From: Inia geoffrensis
Lineage: Eukaryota; Chordata; Mammalia; Artiodactyla; Iniidae
Assembly: GCA_036417435.1 (NCBI GenBank)
Contig: CM070903.1
Location: 59,868,001 to 59,932,000, forward strand
Reading direction: 5' to 3'
DNA length: 64,000 bases
Made by a program: the position numbers and the translations under genes. Below are positions 24,400-35,559 of the stretch, piece by piece (positions within the stretch are counted from its first letter, which is position 1; each line of letters opens with the position of its first letter). The notes beneath the pieces were generated by a model, which saw only the letters and a program-made list of their open reading frames with translations, did not search any database and was not told the DNA's origin.

Positions 24400-26836
24400 T
24401 TTTTTTTTTTTTTAAGATTCCATATATATGTGTTAGCATACGGTATTTGTTTTTCTCTTTCTGACTTACTTCACTCTGTATGACAGTCTCTAGGTCTATC
24501 CATCTCCCTACAAATAATTCAGTTTCATTCCTTTTTATGGCTGAGTAACATTCCATTGTATATATGTGCCACATCTTCTTTATCCATTCATCTGCTGATG
24601 GACACTTCGGTTGCTTCCATGTCCTAGCTATTGTAAATAGAGCTGCAATGAACATTTTGGTACATGAATCTTTTTGAATTATGGTTTTCTCAGGGTATAT
24701 GCCCAGTAGTGGGATTGCTGGGTCGTATGGTAGATATATTTTTAGTTTCTTAGGAAAGTCCATACTGTTCTCCATAGTGGCTGTATCAATTTACATTCCC
24801 ACCAACAGTGCAAGAGAGGTCCCTTTTCTCCACACCCTCTCCAGCATTTATTGTTTCTAGATTTTTTGCTGATGGCCATTCTGACCGGTGTAAGATGATA
24901 TCACATTGTGGTTTTGATTTGTATTTCTCTAATGATTAATGATGCTGAGCAGTCTTTCATGAGTGTGTTGTCAATCTGTATATCTTCTTTGGAGAAATGT
25001 CTGTTTAGGTCTTCTGCCCATTTTTGGATTGGGTTGTTTGTTTTTTTAATGTTGAGCTGCATGAGCTGCTTGTAAATATTGGAGATTAATCCTTTGTCAG
25101 TTGCTTCATTTGCAAATATTTTTCCCCATTCTGAGGGTTGTCTTTTTATCTTATTTATGGTTTCCTTTGCTGTGCAAAAGCTTTTAAGTTTCATTAGGTT
25201 CCATTTGTTTATTTTTGGTTTTATTTCCATTTCTCTAGGAGGTGGGTCAGAAAGGATCTTGCTGTGATTTATGTCATAGAGTGTTCTGCCTATATTTTCC
25301 CCTAAGACTTTGATGGTCTCTGGCCTTACATTTAGGTCTTTAATCCAGTTTGAGTTTATTTTTGTGTATGGCATTAAGGAGTGTTCTCATTTCATTCTTT
25401 TACATGTAGCTGTCCATTTTCCCCAGCACCACGTATTGAAGAGGCTGTCTTTTCTCCACTGTATATTCTTGCATCCTTTATCAAAGATAAGGGGACCATA
25501 TGTGCATGGGTTTATCTCTGGGCTTTCTATCCTGTTCCATTGATCTATATTTCTGTTTCTGTGCCAGTATCATATTGTCTTGATTACTGTAGCTTTGTAG
25601 TATAGTCTGAAGTCAGGGAGCCTGATTCTTCCAGCTCCATTTTTTCTTTCTCAAGATTGCTTTATCTATTCAGGGTCTTTTGTGTTTCCATACAAATTGT
25701 GAAATTTTTTGTTCTAGTTCTGTGAAAAATGCCAGTGGTAGTTTGATAGGGATTGCATTGAATCTGTAGATTGTTTTGGGTAGTAGAGTCATTTTCACAA
25801 TGTTGATTCTTCCAATCCAAGAACATGGTGTATCTCTCCATCTGTTTGTATCATCTTTAATTTCTTTCATCAGTGTCTTATAATTTTCTGCATACAGGTC
25901 TTTTGTCTCCTTAGGTAGGTTTATTCCTAGATATTTTATTCTTTTTGTTGCAATGGTAAATGGGAGTGTTTTCTTGATTTCACTTTCAGATTTTTCATTA
26001 GTGTATAGGAATGCAAGAGATTTCTGTGCATTAATTTTGTATCCTGCTACTTTACCAAGTTCATTGATTAGCTCTAGGTGTTTTCTGGTAGCATCTTTAG
26101 GATTCTCTATGTATAGTATCATGTCATCTGCAAACAGTGACAGCTTTATTTCTTTTCCAATTTGGATTCCTTTTATTTCTTTTTCTTCTCTGATTGCTGT
26201 GGCTAAAATTTCCTAAACTATGTTGAATAAGAGTGGTGAGAGTGGTCAACCTTGTCTTGTTCCTCCTGACCTTAGTGGAAATGGTTTCAGTTTTTCACCA
26301 TTGAGGACAATGTTGGCAGTGGGTTTGTCATATATGGCCTTTATTATGTTGTGGTAGTTTCACTCTATGCCCACTTTCTGGAGAGTGTTTATCATAAATG
26401 GGTGTTGAATTTTGTCAAAAGCTTTCTCTGCATCTATTGAGATGATTATATGGGTTTTCTCCTTCAATTTATTAATATGGTGTATCACATTGATTGATTT
26501 GCATATTTTGAAGAATCCTTGCATTCCTGGGATAAACCCCACTTGATCATAGTGTATGATCCTTTTAATGTGCTGTTAGATTCTGTTTGCTAGCGTTTTG
26601 TTGAGTAGTTTTGCATCTATGTTCATCAGTGATATTGGCCTGTAGTTTTATTTCTTTGTGATATCTTTGTCTGGTTTTGGTATCGGAGTTATGTTGGCCT
26701 CGTAGAATGAGTTTGGGAGTGTTCCTCCCTCTGCTATATTTTGGAAGAGTTTGAGAAGGATAGGTGTTAGCTCTTCTCTAAATGTTGGATAGAATTCGCC
26801 TGTAAAGCCATCTGGTCCTGGGCTTTTGTTTGTTGG

Positions 26837-26868
<32 letters not shown>

Positions 26869-28425
26869 GCGGTACGCGGGCCTCTCACTGTTTTGGCCTC
26901 TCCCATTGCAGAGCACAGGCTCCGGACACAAAGGCTCAGCAGCCATGGCTCACGGGCCCAGCTGTTCTGCGGCATGTGGAACCTTCTCAGACCGGGGCAT
27001 GAACCCATGTCCCCTGCATCGGCAGGTGTACTCTCAACTATTGCGTCACCAGGGAAGCCCTGTTGGAAGATTTTTAATCCCAGTTTCAATTTCAGTGCTT
27101 TTGATCAGTCTGTTCATATTTTCTATTTCTTCCTTGTTCAGTCTTGGAAGGTTGTTCATTTCTAAGAATTTGTCCATTTCTTCCAGGTTGTCCATTTTAT
27201 TGGCATAGAGTTGCTTGTAGTAATCTCTCATGATCCTTTGTATTTCTGCAGTGTCAGTTGTTACGTCTCCCTTTTCATTTCTAATTCTGTTGATTGAGTC
27301 AGCTCCCTTTTTTCTTGATGAGTCTGACTAATGGTTTATCAATTTTGTTTAGCTTCTCAAAGAACCACCTTTTAGTTTTATTGATCTTTGCTATTGTTTC
27401 CTTCATTTCTTTTTCATTTATTCTTGATCTGAACTGGGGTTTTTTGTTCTTTTTTCTCTTTTTGCTTTTGGCGTAAGTTTAGGTTGTTTATTTGAGGTGT
27501 TTCTTGTCTCTTAAGGTAGGATTGTATTGCTATAAACTTCTCTGTTAGAACTGCTTTTGCTGCATCCCATAGGTTTTGGGTCGGCGTGTTTTCATTGTCA
27601 TTTGTTTCTGGGTATTTTTTGATTTCCTCTTTGATTTCTTTAGTGATCTCTTGGTTATTAGGTAGTGTGTTTTTTGCTTCCATGTGTTTGTATTTCTTAG
27701 AGATTTTTTCCTGTAATTGATATCTAGTCTCATAGCGTTGTGTGAAGAAAATTTACTTGATACGATTTCAATTTTCTTAAATTTACCAAGGCTTGATTTG
27801 TGACCCAAGATATGATCTATCCTGGAGGATGTTCCATGAACACTTGAGAAGAATGTGTATTCTGTTGTTTTTGGATGGAATGTCCTATAAATATCAATTA
27901 AGTCCATCTTGTTTAATGTATCATTTAAAGCTTGTGTTTCCTTATTATTTTCATTTTGGATGATCTGTCCATTGGTGAAAGTGGGATGTTAAAGTCCCCT
28001 ACTATGAATGTGTTACTGTCGATTTCCCCTTTTATGGCTGTTAGCATTTGCCTTATGTACTGAGGTGCTCCTATGTTGGGTGCATAAATATTTACAATTG
28101 TTATATCTTCTTCTTGGATTGATCCCTTGATCATTATGTAGTGTCCTTCTTTGTCTCTTGTAATAGTCTTTATTTTAAAGTCAATTTTGTCTGATATGAG
28201 AATTGTTACTCCAGCTTCCTTTTGATTTCCATTTGCATGGAATATCTTTCTCCAGCTCCTCACTTTCAGTCTGCATGTGTCCCTAGGTCTGAAGTTGGTC
28301 TCATGTAAACAGCATATATATGAGTCTTGTTTTTGTATCCATTCAGCCAATCTATGTTTTTTGGTTGGAGCATTTAGTCCATTTACATTTAAGGTAATTA
28401 TTGATATGTATGTTCCTATTAACAT
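24400..28425 (-). pseudogene. L1 ORF2 remnant in the second large L1
   Basis: The N-terminus is open over 28425-27925 and shows the endonuclease text TLNVNGLNAPTKKHRLAEW, LHETNF (the catalytic Glu context), IVNIYAPN and VGDFN. Further open pieces are 27545-27907 (SSRIDHILGHK), 26360-26542 ([16 protein letters not shown]), 25670-26122, 24901-25374 and the C-terminal tail 24359-24775 (WIKKMWHIYTMECYSAIK). A SINE at 26846-27060 interrupts the RT-coding part. The frame is broken many times, so the copy is not autonomous. Confidence 0.85.
26846..27060 (-). mobile_element. CHR-type SINE inserted in the second large L1
   Basis: This is a GC-rich SINE with a long T run at left, flanked by perfect TGTTGGAAGATTTTT at 26831-26845 and 27061-27075. 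It is younger than the L1 it interrupts. Confidence 0.94.
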
Positions 28426-28483
28426 TTTCTTAACTTTTTTGAGTTTATTATTGTAGGTCTTTTCCTTCTCTTGTGTTTCTTGC

Positions 28484-29390
28484 TTAGAGAAGTTCCCTTA
28501 GCATTTGTTGTAAAGCTGGTTTGATGGTGCTGAATTCTCTTAGCTTTTTCTTGTCTTTAAAGGTTTTAATTTCTCCGTCAAATCTGAATGAGATCCTTGC
28601 TGGGTAGAGTAATCTTGGTTGTAGGTTTTTCTCCTTCATCACTTTAAATATGTCCTGCCACTCCCTTCTGGCTTTCAGAGTTTCGGCTGAAAGATCAGCT
28701 GTTAACCTTATGGGGATTCCCTTATGTGTTATTTGTTGTTTTTCCCTTGCTGCTTTTAATATTTGTTCTTTGTAATTAATTTTTGATAATTTGATTAATA
28801 TGTGTCTTGGCGTGTTTCTCCTTGGATTTATCCTGTATGGGACTCTCTGTGCTTCCTGGACTTGATTAGCTATTTCCTTTCCCATATTAGGGAAGTTTTC
28901 AACTGTAATTTCAAATATTTTCTCAGTCCCTTTCTGTTTCTCTTCTTCTTCTGGGACCCATATAATTCTAATGTTCATGCATTTAGTGTTGTCCTTGAGG
29001 TCTGAGACTGTCCTCAGTTCTTTTCATTCTTTTTTCTTTATTCTGTTCTGCGGTAGTTATTTCCACTATCTTGTCTTCCGGGTCACTTATCCATTCTTCT
29101 GCCTCAGTTATTCTCCTATCAATCCCTTCTAGAGAATATTTAATTTCATTTATTGTGTTGTTCATCATTGTTTGTTTGCTCTTTAGTTCTTCTAGGTCCT
29201 TGTTAAACATTTCTCCTATTTTCTCTATTCTATTTCCAAGATTTTAGATCATCTTTACTATCATTATTCTGAATTCTTTTTCAGGTAGACTGCCTATTTC
29301 CTCTCCATTTGTTAGGTCTGGTGGGTTTTTACCTTGCTCCTTCCTCTGCTCTGTGTTTTTCTGTCTTCTCATGTTGCTTAGCTTACTGTG
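28484..29390 (-). pseudogene. L1 ORF1 remnant in the second large L1
   Basis: Three open pieces together cover ORF1. The N-terminal end is in 29244-29750 (HSKLSNMRRQKNTEQRKEQGK). The coiled coil is 28983-29210 (KDLEELKSKQTMMNNTINEIK). The C-terminal RNA-binding domain is 28484-28978 (NIRIIWVPEEEEKQKGTEKI at its start, then RPRHILIKLSK-like text and YPARISFRFDGEIK). A stop near 29240 and a frame change near 28980 separate them. The C-terminal piece of 164 codons is well preserved. Confidence 0.8.
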
Positions 29391-31337
29391 TTTGGGGTCT
29401 CCTTTTCGCAGGCTGCGGGTTCGTAGTTCCCATTGGTTTTGGTGTCTGTCCCCAGTGGCTAAGGTTGGTTCAGTGGTTTGTGTAGGCTTCCTGGTGGAGG
29501 GGACTAGTTCCTGTGTTCTGTGGATGAGGCTGTATCTTGTCTTTCTGGTGGGCAGTTCCACGTCTGGTGGTGTGTTTTGGGGTGTCTGTGGCCTTGTTAT
29601 GATTTTAGGCAGCCTCTGTGCTAATGGATGGGGCTTTGGTCCTGTCTTGCTAGTTGTTTGGCGTATGGTGTCCAGTGCTGTAGCTTGCTGGTCGTTGAGT
29701 GGAGCTGGGTCTTGGTGCTGAGATGGAGATCTCTGGGAGATTTTTGCCATTTGATATTACATGGAGCTGGAGCTGGGAGGTCTCTTGTGGACCAGTGTCC
29801 TGAACTTGGCTCTCCCACCTCAGTGGCACAGCCCTGATGCCTGGCTGTAACACCAAGAGCCTGTCCTCCACATGGCTCAGAATAAAAGGGAGGAAAAGAA
29901 AGAAAGAAATGTGAAGATAAAATAAAATAACTAAAATAAAATATAATTATTAAGAATAAAATCTTTTTAAGTAATAAAAAAACAATCAAACAAAATATGG
30001 ACAGACAGAACCCTAGGACAAATGATAAAAGCAAAGCTATACAGACAAAACCACGCACAGAAGCATACACATACACATTCACAAAAAGGGAAAAAGGGAA
30101 AAATATATATATATCGTTGTTCCCAACGTCCACCTCCTCAGTTTGGGATGATTCGTTGTCTATTCAGGAATTCCACGGATGCAGGGTATATCAAGTTGAC
30201 TGTGGAGATTTAATCTGCTGCTCCTGAGGCTGCTGGGAGAAATTTCCCTTTCTCTTCTTTGTTCCCACAGCTCCCAGGGGTCAGCTTTGGATTTGGACCC
30301 GCCTCTGTGTGTAGGTCACCTGAGGGCATCTGTTCTTCACTCAGACAGGATGGGGTTAAAGGAGCAGCTGACTCAGGGGCTCTGGCTTACTCAGGCCGTG
30401 GGGGAGGGAATGGTACGGATACAGCGTGAGCCTGCGGCAGCAGAGGCCGACATGACATTGCATCAGCCTGAGGCGCGCCATGTGTTCTCCCGGGGAAGTT
30501 GTCCCTGGATCCTGGGACCCTGGCAGTGGTGGTTTGCACATGCTCCTGGCAGGGGAGGTATGGATAGTGACCTGTGCTTGCACACAGGCTTTTTGGTGGT
30601 GGCAGCAGCAGCCTTAGCGTCTCATGCCCGTCTCTCTGGTCCGTGCTGATAGCCGTGGCCTGCGCTCATCTCTGGAGCTCCTTTAAGCAGCGCTCTTAAT
30701 CCCCTCTCTATGCGCACCAGGAAACAAAGAGGGAAGAAAAAGTCTCCTGCCTCTTCGGCAGGTCCAGACTTTTACCCTGACTCCCTCCTGGCTAGCCGTG
30801 GCGCACTAGCCCCCTTCAGGCTGTGTTCACGCCGCCAACCCCAGTCCTCTCCCTGTACTCCGACTGAAGCCGGAGCCCCAGCTCCCAGCGCCCCGCCCGC
30901 CCCCCACGGCAGGTGAGCAGACAAGCCTCTCGGGCTGGTGAGTGCTGGTCAGCACTGATCCTCTGCAGGAATCTCTCCGCTTTGCCCCCCTCACCCCTGT
31001 GGCTGCGCTCTCCTCCATGGCTCCGAAGCTTCCCCCTCTGCCACCCGCAGTCTCTGCCTGAGAAGGGGCTTCTAGTGTGTGGAAACCTTTCTTCCTTCAC
31101 AGCTCCCTCCCACTGGTGCAGGTACCATCCCTATTCTTTTGTCTCTGTTTTTTCTTTTTTCTTTTGCCCTACCCAGGCACGTGGGGAGTTGCTTGCCTTT
31201 CGGGAGGTGTGAGGTCTTCTGCCAACATTCAGTAGGTGTTCTGTAGGGGGTGTTCCACATGTAGATGTATTTCTGATATATTTGTGGGGAGGAGGTTGAT
31301 CTCCACATCCTTCTCTTCCGTCATCTTGAAGCTCTCC

Positions 31338-31351
31338 TCAGATATATGATT
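31338..31351. repeat. Target site duplication, right copy (second large L1)
   Basis: This is the perfect match to 24025-24038. It directly abuts the L1 5' end. Confidence 0.9.
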
Positions 31352-31391
31352 TGCAAACATTTCTTCACATTCTGAGTTGTCTGTTCACTCT

Positions 31392-31407
31392 CTCGATAGT
31401 GTCTTTT
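31392..31407. repeat. Target site duplication, left copy (retrocopy)
   Basis: CTCGATAGTGTCTTTT matches 32020-32035 exactly. In the uninterrupted old L1 the text would run from this repeat straight to GATGCACAAAA. Confidence 0.9.
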
Positions 31408-32019
31408 TTTGGAGGGGACATCTTTTTTTTTTTACACACACACAGTGTATTTTATTTTTACAAGAGATAAATAAACTGACACCAAGCATTGTAAACGGAT
31501 GACCACAACAAAAGCCACAATGATTGTAATTTACCAAACACGAAACACACTCATATTATGTCATAATATTGACATTCAGTCCAGTAATCCTCCACTGTAA
31601 CAGCTCCTTTACTTTACAATGAAAATTGATTTGTGTATTTAGCCTCTGAGTCCTTGTGGGATTTCTTTATTTTTTATTCAAACAGAAAGTCACAAAAGTT
31701 ATAATCATCCTCATCAGTTCACTCAGTCCCATGTAATTAATTTTTTTTTCATCTTGATCTTTTGTTAGCACTTTTATGAATTCATCAGTTTTCCATTAGA
31801 GTTCTGAAAATGCTTATTCATTCAGTTCAGCAGTATAGTCAATTACCAGAAACCTGTACTTGTCAGAGTCTTTTCCATGAATTCCTTGAAGATGAAACCC
31901 TTTTATAGGAACATATTTGCAAAAGCATCAGAGTACACCCAGAACTGTCTGTAAATGACAAAAGACTTAAAAATGACCACGGTTAAAGATTTGATGAAAG
32001 TTCATAATAATGCAATTGA
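31408..32019 (-). pseudogene. Processed retrocopy of a spliced transcript (3' UTR part), parent unknown
   Basis: This is a 612-bp insert between perfect 16-bp direct repeats CTCGATAGTGTCTTTT at 31392-31407 and 32020-32035. On the minus strand it ends in AATAAAATACACTGTGTG and then an A-rich tail, so it has a poly(A) signal and tail. These are the marks of an L1-mobilised mRNA. The body has no L1 features and no long ORF and reads like an untranslated region; a second AATAAA-type run lies inside it. I could not name the parent gene. The tail is interrupted by a short G-rich stretch (minus-strand GATGTCCCCTCC) before the left repeat. Confidence 0.8.
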
Positions 32020-32035
32020 CTCGATAGTGTCTTTT
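32020..32035. repeat. Target site duplication, right copy (retrocopy)
   Basis: This is the exact 16-bp match to 31392-31407, marking the 5' edge of the retrocopy on the minus strand. Confidence 0.9.
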
Positions 32036-33290
32036 GATGCACAAAATTTTTAATTTTTATGAAGTACAATTCATCTATTTATTCTTTTGTTGCTTATGTT
32101 TTTGAAATTGTACCCAAAAACTATTAACAAATCCAAGATCATGAAGATTTACTTCTATGTTTTCTTCTAAGAAAACATAACATTATAGTTTTATATAAAC
32201 ATAAACTTTATTATTTTAGTTTTTATATTTAAATATCTGATCTATTTTAACTTGTTTTTTGTATACTGTGTGAGGTAGAGTTCCAAATTCATTCTTTTGC
32301 ATGTGGATATCCAATTGCCCCAGCATCATTTATTGAAGAAAGTATACTTTTCCCATTGAATGGTCTTGGCACTCTTGTTAAAAATCAATTTACTAAATAT
32401 GTATGGATTTATTGTAAACTCTTAGTTCTCTTCCATTGATGTATATATCCATTTTTACATGAGTCCCACACTCTTAATTACTGTAGTTTTGTAGTAAGCT
32501 TTGAAATAGAGAAACAGGAGTTCTCCGATGTTGTTCTTCTTTTTCAAGGTTTTTTTTTTTTTTTTTTTTTTTTGGCTATTTAGGGTTTATTGTAATTCTA
32601 AATGAATTTTAGGATCAGCTTTTTCATTTATGCAATATATATGTTATATACATATTATATATGTATTATATATACTTTTGATTTTTATGGGTATTGTATT
32701 GAATCTGTAGATCATTTGGGGAATATTACAATCTTAACAATATTAAATCTTAGAATCTATAATAATGGGATATTTTTCCATTTATTTATGTCTTCTTTAA
32801 TTTCTTTCAGCTATATTTTGTTCAGAGTACAAGTCTTGTGCCTCCTAAGTTAAATTTATTGCTAAGTATTTTATTCTTGATACTATTACAAGTGAAATTG
32901 TTTTCTTAATTTCCTTTTCAGATTGTTCATTGCTAGTGTATAGCATACCACTGATTTTTGTGTTAATCATACAACTTTGTTGAATTCATTTATTGGATCT
33001 AGTAGTTTATGTGGGTTTTTGAGGATTTTTTATATTTAAAATCATTTCATCTGTGAACAGAGATAGTTTCACTTCTTTTTTTCCAAGCTAGATGCCTTTT
33101 ATTTCTTTTTCTTGCCTAATTGCTCAGGCTAGAACCTCCAGTTCAATGTTGAATAGAAGTGTCAAAAGCAGACATCTTTGCCTTATTCCTGTCCTTGGGG
33201 GGAAAGCTTTCAGTTTTTCACCACTGAGTATGATATTAGCTGTGGGATTTTAATAAACCAAGTATTTTTTACTCTCCTCTACTTTTCTCT

Positions 33291-33899
33291 ATTTGTTTTC
33301 CATGTTTTGTTCACCACAGTTTTGCCCAATGTAACTCAACCTGTCCTTGCTCTGTTGTTTGAGCCTATTAAGGGCCTCTGAGGAGGGACTGGGCAGGCAG
33401 CTAAAGCTATGAATAGTCTCAAAGCTCATCAAGGAGTCAGGTTACTTGTGTGCTGTTTGCCCTTTATGCAAACTGTGAACTATTAACAAGAGTATAATTG
33501 AGCAACACAAATTCAAGGATTTATTATCAATGAAAGTCAAGGACTGATAAATGGAAGAAAAATTCAAAGGACAAAAAATAAAAAGCTGTCTACTACTATT
33601 GGTATTCACTTTGTAATTTTTTCCATATTTCAGTGGTCAAATTTTGGGCTTATCAAGTAAATTTTATACCCCCTAAAGGCAAGAACAATAACCTTTATTA
33701 TATTTTTCTCTACTCTTTTCTGCCTCACTCCAAAACACAAACACATGTATGTGACCACACATCACAAACTGTGAGATGTGGCAGCCTTTTGATGTCTTAC
33801 GTGAGTTCAATGTCTAACATAATCACTTGGGAATCTGAGTCCTCCTTTTCTTGAAACAGATGAGAGAAACATTAGATAGTCTTGATGTCTAGAACTTAC
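33291..33899. other. BTLA intron 2, directly after the Ig exon
   Basis: Nothing recognised beyond the exon 2 donor. Confidence 0.5.
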
Positions 33900-34199
33900 C
33901 TGTCACATTAATGGTAACTGAGTGGCTTTTGATGAGTCCAGGCGAAGAGTTCACAGAACAGTGGTATGACCCATTGTCACTAGCAAGCACTTGATTAAAA
34001 TGCAGAATAAAACCTTCCCAACCCATGAAACCCTGAAATCTGTCCCCAAGATGTAAACAGTGTTTCCTTTGGCCTTGCACCAGGTCACAGTAGGTCTATT
34101 AGAACAATATTTCACAGGGCATTCCAGTTCAAATGGGTCTCCTGATGACACAACATATATGGAATATCTCTTAAAGTTGTATATCACATGATTCACCCC
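33900..34199 (-). pseudogene. BTLA: BTLA exon 2 (Ig domain), frameshifted
   Basis: This is the ligand-binding Ig exon of BTLA, which in a working gene contacts HVEM. The 5' part reads SGDPFELECPVKYCSNRP then TVTWCKAKGN, nearly the human text. The 3' part, in another frame, reads FILHFNQVLASDNGSYHC then SHSVTINVT, with the D-x-G-x-Y-x-C motif of Ig domains. The two halves are joined by a one-base deletion near 34058-34066, just after the WCKxxG motif. Reading straight on gives TGA at 33951-33953. Upstream, about five bases are missing near 34172-34177 relative to human, and the first Ig cysteine codon is out of frame. The donor is a good GTAAGT at 33894-33899. The acceptor CAG at 34200-34202 is plausible but its exact place is uncertain. 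The exon is 300 nt, whereas the neighbouring phases require 3n+1. A sequencing error in one base cannot be excluded. Confidence 0.85.
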
Positions 34200-34519
34200 C
34201 TGGAAGATAAAAACAAAATTAAAATCAATTCTGTTCTGGAAGGATCAGATATTTGCCACTTCAACAATTTCTGTCAAAGATTTCTCAAGCGTGATTCTAT
34301 AACTTTCCTAGATAACATTTTACAGTGTATTAATCCTTACTAGCAGAGTGTCTGCTAGTGACATATAGTAGATACATAATAAATATTTGTTGAAATGAAT
34401 TAAACAATTTCTTCAATTGTTCAATAATTTCATCAATTTCTAAAATGTTACCATTTTTATTATAAAATTAGATTTTACTTTACTTTATTTTATTTTATTA
34501 TCATATAGCTACTCCAATA

Positions 34520-34745
34520 GTAGCAAATAATAGTAACTTCTTGTCACTTACTTATTATATTCCAGGGGCTGTTCAAAACACATTATATATATTAATCATT
34601 TAATCCTCACAACAAAAATAATATATTATTATGAACCTGTTTTATGGATATGGAAATTGAGGTAATAAAGAACTTGCCTAAAGTTATATGCTAATAATTA
34701 AGAGAATCAAGATTTAAACTCATAGTAGAGTCCATTACTCTATAA
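34520..34745 (+). mobile_element. MIR-like ancient SINE
   Basis: MIR-pattern text (ATTATATTCCAGGGGCTGTT, TTAATCCTCACAAC, CTTGCCTAAAGTTATATG) lies between BTLA exon 2 and the unidentified ORF. Confidence 0.7.
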
Positions 34746-34799
34746 TTCATTATCCATTACTCTGCTGTTGTTTCTTGAGCAGAATCACGTTTTCTATTA

Positions 34800-35191
34800 C
34801 TAGCTCTGGTATATTTCAATAAATAGGAGAGAGGAATTTTCGTAGACAACTATTTCCCTATGATAGTTGGCATTAGGATTTGTTTTTACTTGTTTTTCAA
34901 AGGCTTTAATGATGGCTTGCAATATTTCCATGACTTTTTCTGCGTAGGAGACATGCATATCAAGATAACTTTCTGAAGAGAAGATGTTCTGAGATAACCT
35001 GAATTTTTTATGCTTTCCCAAGTGGGAAGAAGAGAAGTTATCCAACTTTTTGGAAGTTCTGCCTTCTGACCTACAGGAAATATGCTTTCCTTTGTTTAGG
35101 TGGGGAGAGTGAATTTTCCTGGAAACAGATTTTTCTGTTATCTTCTCTGAGCCTTCTGTTTGTAATTGTTGATTGCATATAAAATCTGAAG
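34800..35191 (-). other. Unidentified ORF with splice-acceptor-like 5' edge
   Basis: On the minus strand a pyrimidine run ending in TTTTCTTAG (35192-35200) is followed by about 129 open codons and a TAG at 34800-34802. The predicted peptide has no early ATG; the first Met is in SYLDMHVSYAEK. It is basic and hydrophilic, with a possible amphipathic helix around EKVMEILQAIIKAFEKQV. I do not recognise it. It lies in BTLA intron 1, about 600 bases upstream of the Ig exon, on the same strand. It is not L1 sequence that I can recognise and has no poly(A) tail or target duplication. It may be a terminal exon of an unknown transcript, a decayed old coding insert, or a chance ORF in AT-rich DNA. Confidence 0.25.
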
Positions 35192-35559
35192 CTAAGAAAA
35201 AAAATTTAATTCTCTATATTATTGAATAAGTTCTATTACCCTTAACTTAGCATGAAAGTTTATATCTGGTAACCTCAGCATCTGAAGTATAACTGATAAC
35301 CAAGATGAATGAAAAAGAAATTTTCTCCAAGCAAACAAAATAAATATTGCAAGATCCAAAATTTATCTCATTTTTATACACAATTCTTACAATTCCATTA
35401 ACATTTCCTATTTAATCCAGGGCATAATTATGTTATATAATACAGACTAATAACTCTTTTCATAATGATAAGGTTGAATCAACAATAAAACTTTAAATTA
35501 TGCTTAATAGTATCCATTTTTAGAAACAAAGAAGTGTTCAATCTGTTTTACAAAGAATT

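Larger units (their letters stand above)
24039..31337 (-). mobile_element. Full-length L1 with 14-bp target duplication
   Basis: This is a LINE-1 flanked by the direct repeat TCAGATATATGATT at 24025-24038 and 31338-31351, a perfect target site duplication. The poly(A) appears as a T run just right of 24038. The 5' end (minus-strand GAGCTTCAAGATGACGG) abuts the right copy, so the insertion is full length. One CHR SINE sits inside at 26846-27060. The copy landed inside an older minus-strand L1 whose halves can be matched on both sides. ORF1 and ORF2 are broken. It has the same orientation as BTLA and lies in BTLA intron 2. Confidence 0.93.
31338..33290 (-). mobile_element. Older L1, right part, itself interrupted by a retrocopy
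   Basis: This is the continuation of the minus-strand L1 broken at 24038. The text resumes at TTGCAAACATTTCTTCACATT, is interrupted by a retrocopied transcript between copies of CTCGATAGTGTCTTTT, and continues through ORF2 text such as TTTCATCTGTGAACAG and CAATGTTGAATAGAAG up to about 33290. No intact frame remains. Confidence 0.8.
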
